Shown in pieces: positions 18,336 to 26,230 of a stretch of DNA of 64,000 nucleotides. The notes under the pieces were generated by a model. That model was not told the DNA's origin. It saw only the letters and a program-made list of their open reading frames with translations, and made no database searches. A program made the translations under genes and the position numbers. Numbering within the stretch: position 1 is the stretch's first letter; the number at the start of each line of letters is the position of its first letter. Origin of the DNA: Methylobacter sp. S3L5C (GTDB taxonomy: Bacteria > Pseudomonadota > Gammaproteobacteria > Methylococcales > Methylomonadaceae); assembly GCF_022788635.1 (NCBI RefSeq), contig NZ_CP076024.1:3100001-3164000 (forward strand), read 5' to 3'.

Positions 18336-20739
18336 AGCAGGCCTCCCGCTCTTTGGGTTTACGGTTGTTGAGCAATTGCTGAATGGCCTCACCCAAACTC
18401 AAACCTTGGCGTCTGAGTTGCCGCAGTGCCTGAACATCTTCGGGTTTCGTAGAAAACAAAATCCGTTTGAACGGATCTACGATCAGGCGACCTATGCCCG
18501 AACCCATTTCGGTCAGGAAGAAGATTTCCGAATAAACACCGGGCAGGGTATGGACGGTTTTGAGCAATTCGTAACCGCCGTCCGATAGCGGTAAGCGCCG
18601 ATCCTGTTTCATGCCTTCAATGACTTCTGCTTTCTGGCCTAACAGATACATATTGGCCGAGTTTTCAACAATGGCACGGCCAGCAGCATTACGGTACAGG
18701 TCGTTCACCGACTGGGTGATGGTGACCGCCGCACCGCCATATTTACGAAAGCGCCGATAGCCGTGCTCCATGAATTTGGCGACATCACCTTCGGTAAGCA
18801 AGTCCCAGGCTTCATCGATGATCACGATCTTGGGCCGATTGCGTTCGCCCAGATACATCTCCTGCTGGATTTGGTAAATCAGTTGCAGTAGCACCACTTG
18901 TTGCAGGTGTTTGCGGCCTTTCAGTTCTTCCAGTTCCAGGACAGTGAAATCATTGGCAAAGCGGGCATTATTACGACCGTTGAAATAGCGGCCGTATTCG
19001 CCTCGGGTGGTAAAAGGAAATAGTTGCTCACCGACATCCTTCAGGCGTTGATCGTCTTCTGCGCATAACGCAAAAGCGATGTCATCAACGGACATGGATT
19101 GGGCTTTTTCGGTCCACAGCGTTTTCAGGATGCGTTTTAAGCCGGCTGTTTGGAAGTCGCTGAGTTTTTCCGTAGGCGCGGCCATTTGACTGACCAGTCC
19201 TGCCAGCATGTCGGCTTCTTCTTCAAAGTTCTGCACGATTTCGAAGGGATTCATACAAATTCCCGAGCTATGGGTAAACTTGACGAAATCACCTTCCAGC
19301 ACTTCACAAAGGTTTTCATAAGACCGGCCGACATCAATCGCCCAGATTTGTGCCCCTTCGGTTAAATAGCTGACGATGATCTCGTTGGTTAAAAACGATT
19401 TGCCCTTGCCGGATTCGGCGGCTATGCACAGATTGTAGTTGCCGGTCGTATCGAACAATGACACCGCCATGTGTTCGCCATTGCGGGAGACAAAATTTAA
19501 GGTTGGTGTACCGGTGCCGGCCCAATCACCGAATAGCGGTAGTAACGGAATAGCATGGCGAGTGGCCAGGGTACGATAGCGCTTAAGATCGGATATCGCC
19601 GCCCGTTCCGCACCGAACGGCAGGCAGTTGAGAAAAAACGGCAGACAAAAAAACTTATCTTCCAATAATTGAAAGCCAAGTTCCCGAAAGTAGACACGGG
19701 CATTGGAAATGGCGGCCGCTTCCTCCTGGTCATCGCAGAACAACACCATCCCAAAATAACTGCGTATCGGCCGGTCGCCGTCGCTATAGGCATCAAACAG
19801 TACATCAAAGTTATGTTTACGTTGCACCAACACCGGCAAAAAGCGAGCAATCGGGGTATTAACCTGATTAGTGATGAACTGTCTGAGGCCTTCCTGACGG
19901 GTGCGAGTGGATTCGGCATCCGGGTAATGCAAGGTCAGACTGATTAACGCATTCTGGCGGATACCACGAGTGCCAGACAACAGATCGCCCAGATAGCTTT
20001 TGGCGCTGCCAAAATAAAAATGATCGGGCGTGCGTTTGGCCGATAAGGTTTTAACCCGTTTTAGGCCAAGCCAAACGCCTTTTTCATCTGTTTGTAATGC
20101 ATTGTCATAATCCATTAGTTGATCGCGAATCAATTGGGTCGGATCACATTCGGGCACCACCCGATCTTTCCAACCGGCATCGGGACTCCAGTTCAGCAAG
20201 GTGTTGAGCAAGCGGACGTAGTGATCGGCATCGAGAATCCCCGGATAAAGCCCGATGGTAGCCAACGATTGTTGGGTCGCCATCTGCAATTCAGCGGCAC
20301 TCCGCAGCTCGCCGTCACTGGGTTTTGGGGTATTAATGGGCAGTTTGACGGTGACGATCACATGACTCCGTCTTAGGCATGCCCCTGAAATCGCTTCTGG
20401 TGCTTTGCAAGTCCCTTGCCGTAAAAAATCGATACTGGCCTGGGTCATGGCTTTATACGTGGACTTTTGCTGTTTCAGCCGACGGGTTTGCATCACCGCC
20501 AAGGCTTCTTCAATATCCGGTGATGTCCACAGACTGACTTGTAGTAAGGTTTCGGTGGGCCAATCTTGATTTAGCAACACATTGACTCGGGCCGAAACGC
20601 TGGCATCGGCACCGGTCAGCGGTTGGCAGATAAAGCCAAAGCCGATACTGGCGTCGGCCAGCAGAAAGAGGTGTTGATCGGGGTCGTAAGCCAAGGCTGA
20701 AAACAGGGTATCGGCGGTATGAATGCGGGGTTGTTTCAT
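18325..20739 (-). CDS. traC: Type IV secretion ATPase TraC (VirB4 family)
   Basis: This 804-residue cytoplasmic ATPase powers pilus assembly. The N-terminal TraC domain is followed by the VirB4-type ATPase core: Walker A AAESGKGKSFLTNE (about residue 445), Walker B KIVIIDEAWDLL (about 640), and the downstream ITQSVNDLY and AIVENSANMYLLGQK motifs (about 690-720). Length and motif order match F-type TraC. ATG 20739 is preceded by CAGGAACC and forms an ATGA overlap with the stop of the small RRXRR gene, so the two are translationally coupled. Confidence 0.93.
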   Translation of the reverse strand: MKQPRIHTADTLFSALAYDPDQHLFLLADASIGFGFICQPLTGADASVSARVNVLLNQDWPTETLLQVSLWTSPDIEEALAVMQTRRLKQQKSTYKAMTQASIDFLRQGTCKAPEAISGACLRRSHVIVTVKLPINTPKPSDGELRSAAELQMATQQSLATIGLYPGILDADHYVRLLNTLLNWSPDAGWKDRVVPECDPTQLIRDQLMDYDNALQTDEKGVWLGLKRVKTLSAKRTPDHFYFGSAKSYLGDLLSGTRGIRQNALISLTLHYPDAESTRTRQEGLRQFITNQVNTPIARFLPVLVQRKHNFDVLFDAYSDGDRPIRSYFGMVLFCDDQEEAAAISNARVYFRELGFQLLEDKFFCLPFFLNCLPFGAERAAISDLKRYRTLATRHAIPLLPLFGDWAGTGTPTLNFVSRNGEHMAVSLFDTTGNYNLCIAAESGKGKSFLTNEIIVSYLTEGAQIWAIDVGRSYENLCEVLEGDFVKFTHSSGICMNPFEIVQNFEEEADMLAGLVSQMAAPTEKLSDFQTAGLKRILKTLWTEKAQSMSVDDIAFALCAEDDQRLKDVGEQLFPFTTRGEYGRYFNGRNNARFANDFTVLELEELKGRKHLQQVVLLQLIYQIQQEMYLGERNRPKIVIIDEAWDLLTEGDVAKFMEHGYRRFRKYGGAAVTITQSVNDLYRNAAGRAIVENSANMYLLGQKAEVIEGMKQDRRLPLSDGGYELLKTVHTLPGVYSEIFFLTEMGSGIGRLIVDPFKRILFSTKPEDVQALRQLRRQGLSLGEAIQQLLNNRKPKEREACYGK

Positions 20740-21005
20740 GAGGGTTCCTGTTGAGTAGGGATGGCATGAACCTCGTGCCGACTTACATCCAACAAGCGTA
20801 TTGTGTACGGATGGCGGCAAATGCGAATGGCACGTTGCTTCCGAATGAGTTCACGGGCGCGGGCCGGATGACAGGGATTAAGTGGTCGGCCATCGCCAGC
20901 CACCACGAGAACTGTCAACAAGGGTGAAAGACGAGGAGCAACCCGAGTTAAGGTACGACGGTTGCCCGCCGTCTTCTCGGTACGGTGTCCGGTGTTATTA
21001 CTCAT
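20736..21005 (-). CDS. Small stand-alone RRXRR (PLMP-like) domain protein
   Basis: The 89-residue product consists of a basic N-terminal 30 residues and a domain (about 34-75) with VVAGDGRPLNPCHPARAREL, then IRKQRAIRICRHPYTIRLLD. This is the RRXRR/PLMP pattern found at the N-terminus of IscB/IsrB-type proteins and other HNH or RuvC nucleases (known pattern: PLxPC.P.RAR.LL..G.A...R..PF.I.L). No RuvC or HNH part follows; the frame ends with a stop overlapping the traC start as ATGA. That coupling, and its place between traA and traC, argue for a real co-expressed gene and not a random fragment. Function is unknown; an RNA- or DNA-binding accessory is one possibility. Confidence 0.7.
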   Translation of the reverse strand: MSNNTGHRTEKTAGNRRTLTRVAPRLSPLLTVLVVAGDGRPLNPCHPARARELIRKQRAIRICRHPYTIRLLDVSRHEVHAIPTQQEPS

Positions 21006-21012
21006 ACCGGGT

Positions 21013-21312
21013 TTACAGCGTTGCGGTGACAATATTGGTAATGATTGTCGGTGCTGCAAACAAGCCGACACCGCTGGCAATGCCCAGTACAAAGCCCATA
21101 ATGCTGCCTCGCACTACGCCCGCGACCAAGCCCACAATCACAAAAACGATGGCGATAATCCGGCCGAGTAAACCTTCGACCCAGCCGGTGAGTAGCGTCC
21201 AGACGTTGTTGAACTCGGTGCCACCGGCACCGGCCAGTGCGTCAGGGGCCAGCAACACCAGCATTACGGACACCAGGGCTGCCAGCGTCCCGGTTCGACG
21301 TGACAATTTCAT
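21013..21312 (-). CDS. traA: Type IV conjugative pilin TraA
   Basis: The 99-residue prepilin has a long leader with a hydrophobic segment ending at ALA (LSRRTGTLAALVSVMLVLLA then PDALA). The mature region begins about GAGGTEFNNVWTLLTGWVEG and has two hydrophobic segments (IIAIVFVIVGLVAGVV and GFVLGIASGVGLFAAP). This is the SXT/IncA/C-type pilin layout. ATG 21312 has GAGG upstream; the ATG at 21327 does not. It lies 7 bp upstream of the RRXRR gene and downstream of traV. Confidence 0.85.
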   Translation of the reverse strand: MKLSRRTGTLAALVSVMLVLLAPDALAGAGGTEFNNVWTLLTGWVEGLLGRIIAIVFVIVGLVAGVVRGSIMGFVLGIASGVGLFAAPTIITNIVTATL

Positions 21313-21393
21313 AGTAAACGACCTCATGGGTAAATGAAAAAGCGGTTGCCCGCTGGTTCTCGCTCATCCCGATGGAACTGGCGGTACGTTGCA

Positions 21394-21912
21394 TCAATGC
21401 GTGTTCGTCGCCTTTAACGGCTCTGGCGGAAAATTACGTGGCTCGGTATCCGTTTGTTCACGCTCCAGGGTTTTTTCCGATGGACGTTGTTCGATTTGTA
21501 GCGGAATCAGTGACGGACTTAACGTCGGTGCGCTTTTACCGATCATCCAGCGCCTTGGTTCCAGTTCGGTATAGACATAATTGGAGACCATCAGATCGCC
21601 TTCGTTATCTTCCCAGGGTGCAATCCAAATGCGCATCACCTGTGCCGGGGTGCGAATCGGCGTGGGGTCATCGATTTTGGGAACCGGTTGTCGCTGTGCT
21701 GGAGACAGCTTGCTCACTGTCACGCCGGGTTGGACTGTGGCATCCAGTTTCGGTGGTTCGGGTAAGGCTTTATCGGTAAGCTGATAGGCTTCGGTAGTTG
21801 ACAGGCAGGTGGGATCGTCGGGCATGCCTTTACAGCCGTATTGCGTCGCGCAACCGTCTAATAAAGCAGTCAGCAACACAACAATGATTCGGTTTAACAG
21901 GCGAGAGTTCAC
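21394..21912 (-). CDS. traV: Outer-membrane lipoprotein TraV (T4SS core, VirB7-like)
   Basis: The 172-residue protein has a lipoprotein signal ending in the lipobox LLDGC (about residues 17-21). The TraV cysteine pattern follows (YGCKGMPDDPTCLSTTEAYQ), then a proline-rich stretch and the conserved RIWIAPWEDNEGDL block (about 94-107). TraV forms the outer-membrane part of the F-type core complex with TraK and TraB. It overlaps the dsbC stop by 4 bp and precedes traA by about 80 bp. Confidence 0.88.
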   Translation of the reverse strand: MNSRLLNRIIVVLLTALLDGCATQYGCKGMPDDPTCLSTTEAYQLTDKALPEPPKLDATVQPGVTVSKLSPAQRQPVPKIDDPTPIRTPAQVMRIWIAPWEDNEGDLMVSNYVYTELEPRRWMIGKSAPTLSPSLIPLQIEQRPSEKTLEREQTDTEPRNFPPEPLKATNTH

Positions 21913-22721
21913 GGTTTCTTCTCCGATTTATCAGCGTTGGCAGGCGCTGCTACGACAGCTGGTTTGTTTGCCAGCCAGTCGGTTAATGAGTCGGGCGCAC
22001 CGCTGTGGATACGGCCATCCGGGGCAATCAGATACGGCACACCGGGCAGGCCAAACAGCTTGGCGGTAACAATGGCTTTTTGCAAGGGTTCCTTGTTGCA
22101 TTGCGCGGGGTTATCGGTAGGCAGACCTGCAAAATCCTGTGTCAATAAACGCTGACGGACACTGTCCTGAATTTTTTTATCCCCTGAGGCTTGCTGACAG
22201 GCTAATTGCACCACGACATTTTGCGATTCCTGACCCAGTATCGGCACCATCACCAGTTTAAAAGTGTAGCGATCTTGCAAGGCTTGCAGATCTTTCATGA
22301 CTTTGCCGCAATAAGGGCAGCGAGGATCGATGATAACCAGTACGATCTCTTTGCCGTGACCGACAGTGACCGGCCCCAAATCGTCGATGTTGAGCTTCAT
22401 TCGAGACAAATCAATACGATTGGCGACCCGGTCAATATCGGAAAGCTCCTTGATTTCCTGCTGCATCCAGACATCGAGTAATTTGCCGTCGTACAAGGCA
22501 AAGCGGCCATTGCTGGACATAAATACGACCTTGTCGCCGGTTTTGATCATCTTGAGACCGGTAATCGGCAAATCCTGCATGCCATCGATTTTTACCGACA
22601 GTAAACCTGCGGCGATGTCGGCAGAGCTGAGTTTGGGCGTAGTGTCTGCCATGACGGCAGCACCTGTAAAAAGTAGCGGTAGCAGGGTTAAGCGTCTGAG
22701 AGTGTTCATAATGACTATCAC
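21909..22721 (-). CDS. dsbC: Transfer-associated disulfide isomerase DsbC
   Basis: The 270-residue periplasmic protein has a signal peptide (about 1-25), an N-terminal dimerisation region (about 30-110) and a thioredoxin-fold domain with the active site DPRCPYCGKVM (CxxC at about residue 135). A cis-proline loop follows (GVPYLIAPDGRIHSG, about 225). In conjugative elements DsbC homologues fold cysteine-rich TraN, TraU and TraV. Here it lies between traB and traV, whereas in SXT and IncA/C it usually follows traA. The copy B inverted-repeat site lies between it and traB. Confidence 0.9.
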   Translation of the reverse strand: MIVIMNTLRRLTLLPLLFTGAAVMADTTPKLSSADIAAGLLSVKIDGMQDLPITGLKMIKTGDKVVFMSSNGRFALYDGKLLDVWMQQEIKELSDIDRVANRIDLSRMKLNIDDLGPVTVGHGKEIVLVIIDPRCPYCGKVMKDLQALQDRYTFKLVMVPILGQESQNVVVQLACQQASGDKKIQDSVRQRLLTQDFAGLPTDNPAQCNKEPLQKAIVTAKLFGLPGVPYLIAPDGRIHSGAPDSLTDWLANKPAVVAAPANADKSEKKP

Positions 22722-22780
22722 AGATAATGGGTCAATGGATACGGTATTAGCTTACTTATTCGTAGCAGGGTGGTACTGAC

Positions 22781-22810
22781 AAAAAATTACTAAAACGGCG
22801 ATTTTTTGCA
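22781..22810. promoter_or_regulatory. AT-rich inverted-repeat site between traB and dsbC (copy B)
   Basis: ACAAAAAATT and CGATTTTTTGCA form an inverted repeat of about 8 bp (CAAAAAAT/ATTTTTTG) around ACTAAAACGG. It is nearly identical to the site at 1472-1502. It touches the traB stop codon. On the minus strand it could also fold as a weak AT-rich hairpin between the two genes. Confidence 0.4.
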
Positions 22811-24172
22811 TTAGGCCGGTGTTTTTAGTTTAAGCGCAGTGCCTTTTTGCACGATAAAATTGACCTGCCGGGTGGCGTCGACTTCGATCACCGGATAAAT
22901 CTCTTCGGCCATATCCATATAAAAGTGTGAAAGCCGTTCCATGGCGTAACCGGCTCCTTTCAAGGTGCCACCCTCCATGGATTGGGCCGAGAAGGCGCTT
23001 TGAAACGGTGTGGTGGCGGGTAGGCCACCCACGCCGCCGGTCATCAGCATCGGAATCTGGTTGCGGCCAAAAGCATCGGAAAAGCCACGCAGAAAACCGG
23101 CCATCATGGCTTGGGCCAGTAACGCGCCTTGCTTGGAGACAACACGGCCTCTGACGCCATTTTTGCCATCTTCGCCGGTGGCATAGGCGTTCATTGGTAC
23201 TTCAATGACGCCGCCGTCCTGGCGCACACAGGAAAAAGTCTCGCCGCGAAAATAAGCCCGCTCGGCGCTTAAATCGCCAAAGCCTGCTGCCAGTAGAAAG
23301 CATTCGCGTAAATCGGCATGAAAGCGATTAGGCAGTATGGCTTCTTTTTTAATCCGAAACAGTACCGGCATCGGTTCCTTCTTGGATTTTTTACCGGTAG
23401 GCGCATCCAGACCATTTAACAAGACACCTGTTAAAATAGTGCCGGCGGGAATGAACACGTCACTGTGCCTGGACATCTGATCTGAGACTGGTTTAGCGTC
23501 CTGTGCAGACGGTGACGCTTTTTCATCTTTGATCACTCGGATTTGTAAAGCGGCTTGAGCTTGGGTATTTTGAGATGAACGTCCGCTCGAGATACCTGGA
23601 TTGCCTAAATTCGGTCCGGGTACGGCGGCCTGATCGAAAACACTGGCCAGATCATTGGGATCAGGTCTTGATCTTGGTGTACTTAATCGTCGATCGGCAG
23701 GATTTGACGTAGACAACACCGTGTCCGGTGATGTCAAAGGGTTAGCTGAAGCTGATTGACCGGAAGCGCCCGGTTTGTTTTTGAGTGATTCCACTTCACC
23801 GGAAACTGCTTTTAATTTACTGTCATAGGCTTCCCGCTCCGACAACGTCCATTGTTTAAAACGCTGTTCATCGGATTGTTGTTCGTGTTTTTGTTGTTCT
23901 TCAAGGGTGGCCAGACGCCGGTTTTGCTCTTCGTTTTTTTGCAATAGATCACGCAACTGGGCGGAAATGCCATCGATTCCCAATGAACGGGGATCGCTGT
24001 CGGTAAGTATGTGCTGGATAGTGGCTTGTTTACTGGAAGGCTTGGCCACCTCTGGAGAAACCGAAGCCAGCGCGATGATAGCAGCAATTAACACCGTGCC
24101 GATGCTGCCCACCGCCAGATTACGTTTGGCAGTTGGACTAAGCGCCGACCACCAGTTATCAATGCTCACCAT
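22811..24172 (-). CDS. traB: T4SS core scaffold protein TraB (VirB10 family)
   Basis: The 453-residue protein spans the envelope. It has a membrane anchor at about 16-38 (LAVGSIGTVLIAAIIALASV), a coiled-coil region (about 65-130, LRDLLQKNEEQNRRLATLEE) and a proline/serine-rich linker. The VirB10-like periplasmic domain (about 235-453) includes FIPAGTILTGVLLNGLDAPT and RFHADLRECFLLAAGFGDLS. TraB forms the core complex with TraV and TraK. Its start overlaps the traK stop. Confidence 0.92.
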   Translation of the reverse strand: MVSIDNWWSALSPTAKRNLAVGSIGTVLIAAIIALASVSPEVAKPSSKQATIQHILTDSDPRSLGIDGISAQLRDLLQKNEEQNRRLATLEEQQKHEQQSDEQRFKQWTLSEREAYDSKLKAVSGEVESLKNKPGASGQSASANPLTSPDTVLSTSNPADRRLSTPRSRPDPNDLASVFDQAAVPGPNLGNPGISSGRSSQNTQAQAALQIRVIKDEKASPSAQDAKPVSDQMSRHSDVFIPAGTILTGVLLNGLDAPTGKKSKKEPMPVLFRIKKEAILPNRFHADLRECFLLAAGFGDLSAERAYFRGETFSCVRQDGGVIEVPMNAYATGEDGKNGVRGRVVSKQGALLAQAMMAGFLRGFSDAFGRNQIPMLMTGGVGGLPATTPFQSAFSAQSMEGGTLKGAGYAMERLSHFYMDMAEEIYPVIEVDATRQVNFIVQKGTALKLKTPA

Positions 24173-25131
24173 TAGGGTACGCTCCTGTTGAGTAACGACG
24201 GCCTGAGCGTGGCAGTCTGTTCGGCAGGTCGTCTGACTGCGACATAAAGCTCGGTAGCTTCACCGGGTCTTAGCACCACTTTAGGCCAGGCGGCAACGGC
24301 CAATACCTCATCGTTGCCGGTGGCGCAGGCACGTTCATTGAATTCGGTTGAAGTAACGCCGGTGTTACGGGCGACACCCACTAAAATCAACAGATCCTGG
24401 CCTTCGAGTAGCTGGCCGGTGCTAATTTGAAGCCGGTCTTGGTGACAGTGGATGCTTTCTGCGTGACTAGGTTCGCGTAAAGAGAATCCCGGCGGTGTTT
24501 TTTGCAGTCCCAGATTACGAAACAACTGCTTTAGCGTGGTAATGTATTCCTGTTCCTTATCTGCTGCTTTTCCAACAGTATTCGAGGACTGCTGCTGCAA
24601 TTTGGTCAGTATTTTATAGGTGTCTATGTCCAAGCTGAGATGAATTTCACGGGCGGGAATACGTTTGGGAATCAGCGTCAGCGATAAGGCGATGTCCTGA
24701 TTGTCGCCGGGCGTAATATACAAGGTAACCGGCGTTTCATCAGGGGTAGCGACATAGACGATCTTGCCTTTGGTACTGGTGGTCGCTTGACTGGTGGTGG
24801 TCACCACCGGATTGTCAAACGGCGTCACCAGACGGTTTAAATGCCCGACCGCAATCGGTATCAGTTCGTTGATGCCGGGTTTGACTTGAAGTTGTTGCGG
24901 GACTACCGAAGTAGCCTGTTGATTGGCGGCTTTTAAAATGTTGGCATCGACCGGCGGCAGTTCGATTTGTGGAGCAGTCACAGTATCCGGCATAGCCACC
25001 AAAGGCATGACTTCCATAGCGTTACCCGCCGATGGCGGTACAGCGGGCAAACCGTTAACCGGTAATTCCTGAGCGGATAAGGGTGTACTGATGATCAGTA
25101 GTAACACGAAGGGGTAGCAGTTTTTTTTCAT
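24172..25131 (-). CDS. traK: T4SS secretin-like protein TraK (VirB9-like)
   Basis: The 319-residue periplasmic/outer-membrane protein has a signal peptide (about 1-20, PFVLLLIISTPLSA) and a proline-rich linker to about residue 85. The TraK core follows, with NELIPIAVGHLNRLVTPFDN (about 88-107), a VYVATPDETPVTLYITPG block and a C-terminal beta-rich region ending near VAAWPKVVLRPGEATELYVA. TraK contributes to the F-type core complex. It overlaps traE by 4 bp and traB by 1 bp. Confidence 0.92.
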   Translation of the reverse strand: MKKNCYPFVLLLIISTPLSAQELPVNGLPAVPPSAGNAMEVMPLVAMPDTVTAPQIELPPVDANILKAANQQATSVVPQQLQVKPGINELIPIAVGHLNRLVTPFDNPVVTTTSQATTSTKGKIVYVATPDETPVTLYITPGDNQDIALSLTLIPKRIPAREIHLSLDIDTYKILTKLQQQSSNTVGKAADKEQEYITTLKQLFRNLGLQKTPPGFSLREPSHAESIHCHQDRLQISTGQLLEGQDLLILVGVARNTGVTSTEFNERACATGNDEVLAVAAWPKVVLRPGEATELYVAVRRPAEQTATLRPSLLNRSVP

Positions 25132-25739
25132 GGTTGTGATGCTCTCTGTTGCGACTGCACGGCTTTTAGCCGTTCCACCGTTCTGGGATCTTCAGGGTAG
25201 ACATCGATAAACTCCAGGCGTGGGCGGTAATTTTTGATGGCGATGATGAATTCGTAGGTGCGCGGCTTGATGTCCGGCTTGGAACTGGGACCCTGGCTTT
25301 TGAGCTCGCCGCTAACAAAGACCTTGTTGGTCTCGGTTTCATAAGCGACATGCCGGGGTGTGAAGCTAATGGCGACCCGGTCCATCTTGATTGCCTTGAT
25401 CTGATCGGTCATCGCATCCAGTACGGTGCGGTAGATGTCAGGGGCTAGCAACGGTTCGATGGCAGTTTTCAGGAAATCGGCATTGGCGGGGGTCGTATTG
25501 CCCAACAGTTCGGCCAGAAACAAGCCCCAGGACTCCTTAAATTCACTGGATGCGGTGGTTCGGGTGACTTCGACTTCCTTGGTTAGCGTCGGTGGTACCA
25601 GAATGATACTGCGCTCGGTACGCCAGGCGGCTAATGACGTGATCACGGACACCACCAGCAAGCCCAGAATGATCAGGCGACTAAACCGGTTCTCGGCCTC
25701 ATGACCTTCCCAGGTACGAAGAAAGTCCGAAAGCCTCAC
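25128..25739 (-). CDS. traE: Conjugal transfer protein TraE (VirB8-like)
   Basis: The 203-residue inner-membrane protein has one N-terminal transmembrane helix (about 22-42, SRLIILGLLVVSVITSLAAW) and the TraE periplasmic domain with RSIILVPPTLTKEVEVTRTT (about 44-62), the SWGLFLAELLGNTTPANADF segment and a final beta-rich part. TraE is an assembly factor of the F-type machine. It overlaps traL and traK by 4 bp each. Confidence 0.92.
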   Translation of the reverse strand: MRLSDFLRTWEGHEAENRFSRLIILGLLVVSVITSLAAWRTERSIILVPPTLTKEVEVTRTTASSEFKESWGLFLAELLGNTTPANADFLKTAIEPLLAPDIYRTVLDAMTDQIKAIKMDRVAISFTPRHVAYETETNKVFVSGELKSQGPSSKPDIKPRTYEFIIAIKNYRPRLEFIDVYPEDPRTVERLKAVQSQQRASQP

Positions 25740-26017
25740 GGGTAAAATCGCCGGATAAAGGGATTGGGAATAGTGATTGCCTTGCTGGGCAGCAAACCCA
25801 GCCAGTAGATGGTATGCAAGGTATAACCGTCCGGGCGGTTGTCACGAAAGCGTCGGTAGAATTTTACGGCGATGACGCCAATAGCCAACGCGGGAATGAG
25901 TTGGTCAATCAGCATGCCGGTGAGCATGCACACCATGAAGGGCACTATCTCGTCGGCACTCCACAACAGAATGTGGATAGGATCGTCGATGGCTTTAGGG
26001 ATCGCAACGGGTTCCAT
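25736..26017 (-). CDS. traL: Conjugal transfer protein TraL (VirB3-like)
   Basis: The 93-residue protein has two closely spaced membrane segments (about 25-60: VPFMVCMLTGMLIDQLIPAL, AIGVIAVKFYRRF) and the TraL end (GLLPSKAITIPNPFIRRFYP). It is the first transfer gene of the operon on the minus strand. In SXT/R391 elements a DUF4400 gene precedes traL; here the DUF4400 gene lies 37 kb away at the right window edge, so this start marks the left side of an insertion. Confidence 0.9.
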   Translation of the reverse strand: MEPVAIPKAIDDPIHILLWSADEIVPFMVCMLTGMLIDQLIPALAIGVIAVKFYRRFRDNRPDGYTLHTIYWLGLLPSKAITIPNPFIRRFYP

Positions 26018-26230
26018 AATGAGCTCCAGTAAGGATGATCATTATTTTGATGAATTGAATGAACTTAGAGGCAGCAATAAATCGGGTTATTGCGAATTTT
26101 TTGTTATAGGCGGTGCTGTTTACTGTGGTCGGTAGCCAACATAATCAGGGCGATTTGTTTATTATGTGAGATAACAAAAGAAGCCACTACTGCCGATTAT
26201 TCTTGGTTCTATTAATTTTTGGATATCACC

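Noticed and set aside
20736-21005. A complete IscB- or IsrB-type nuclease
   Set aside because: No RuvC or HNH region follows in any frame and traC begins immediately, so only the RRXRR domain is present.
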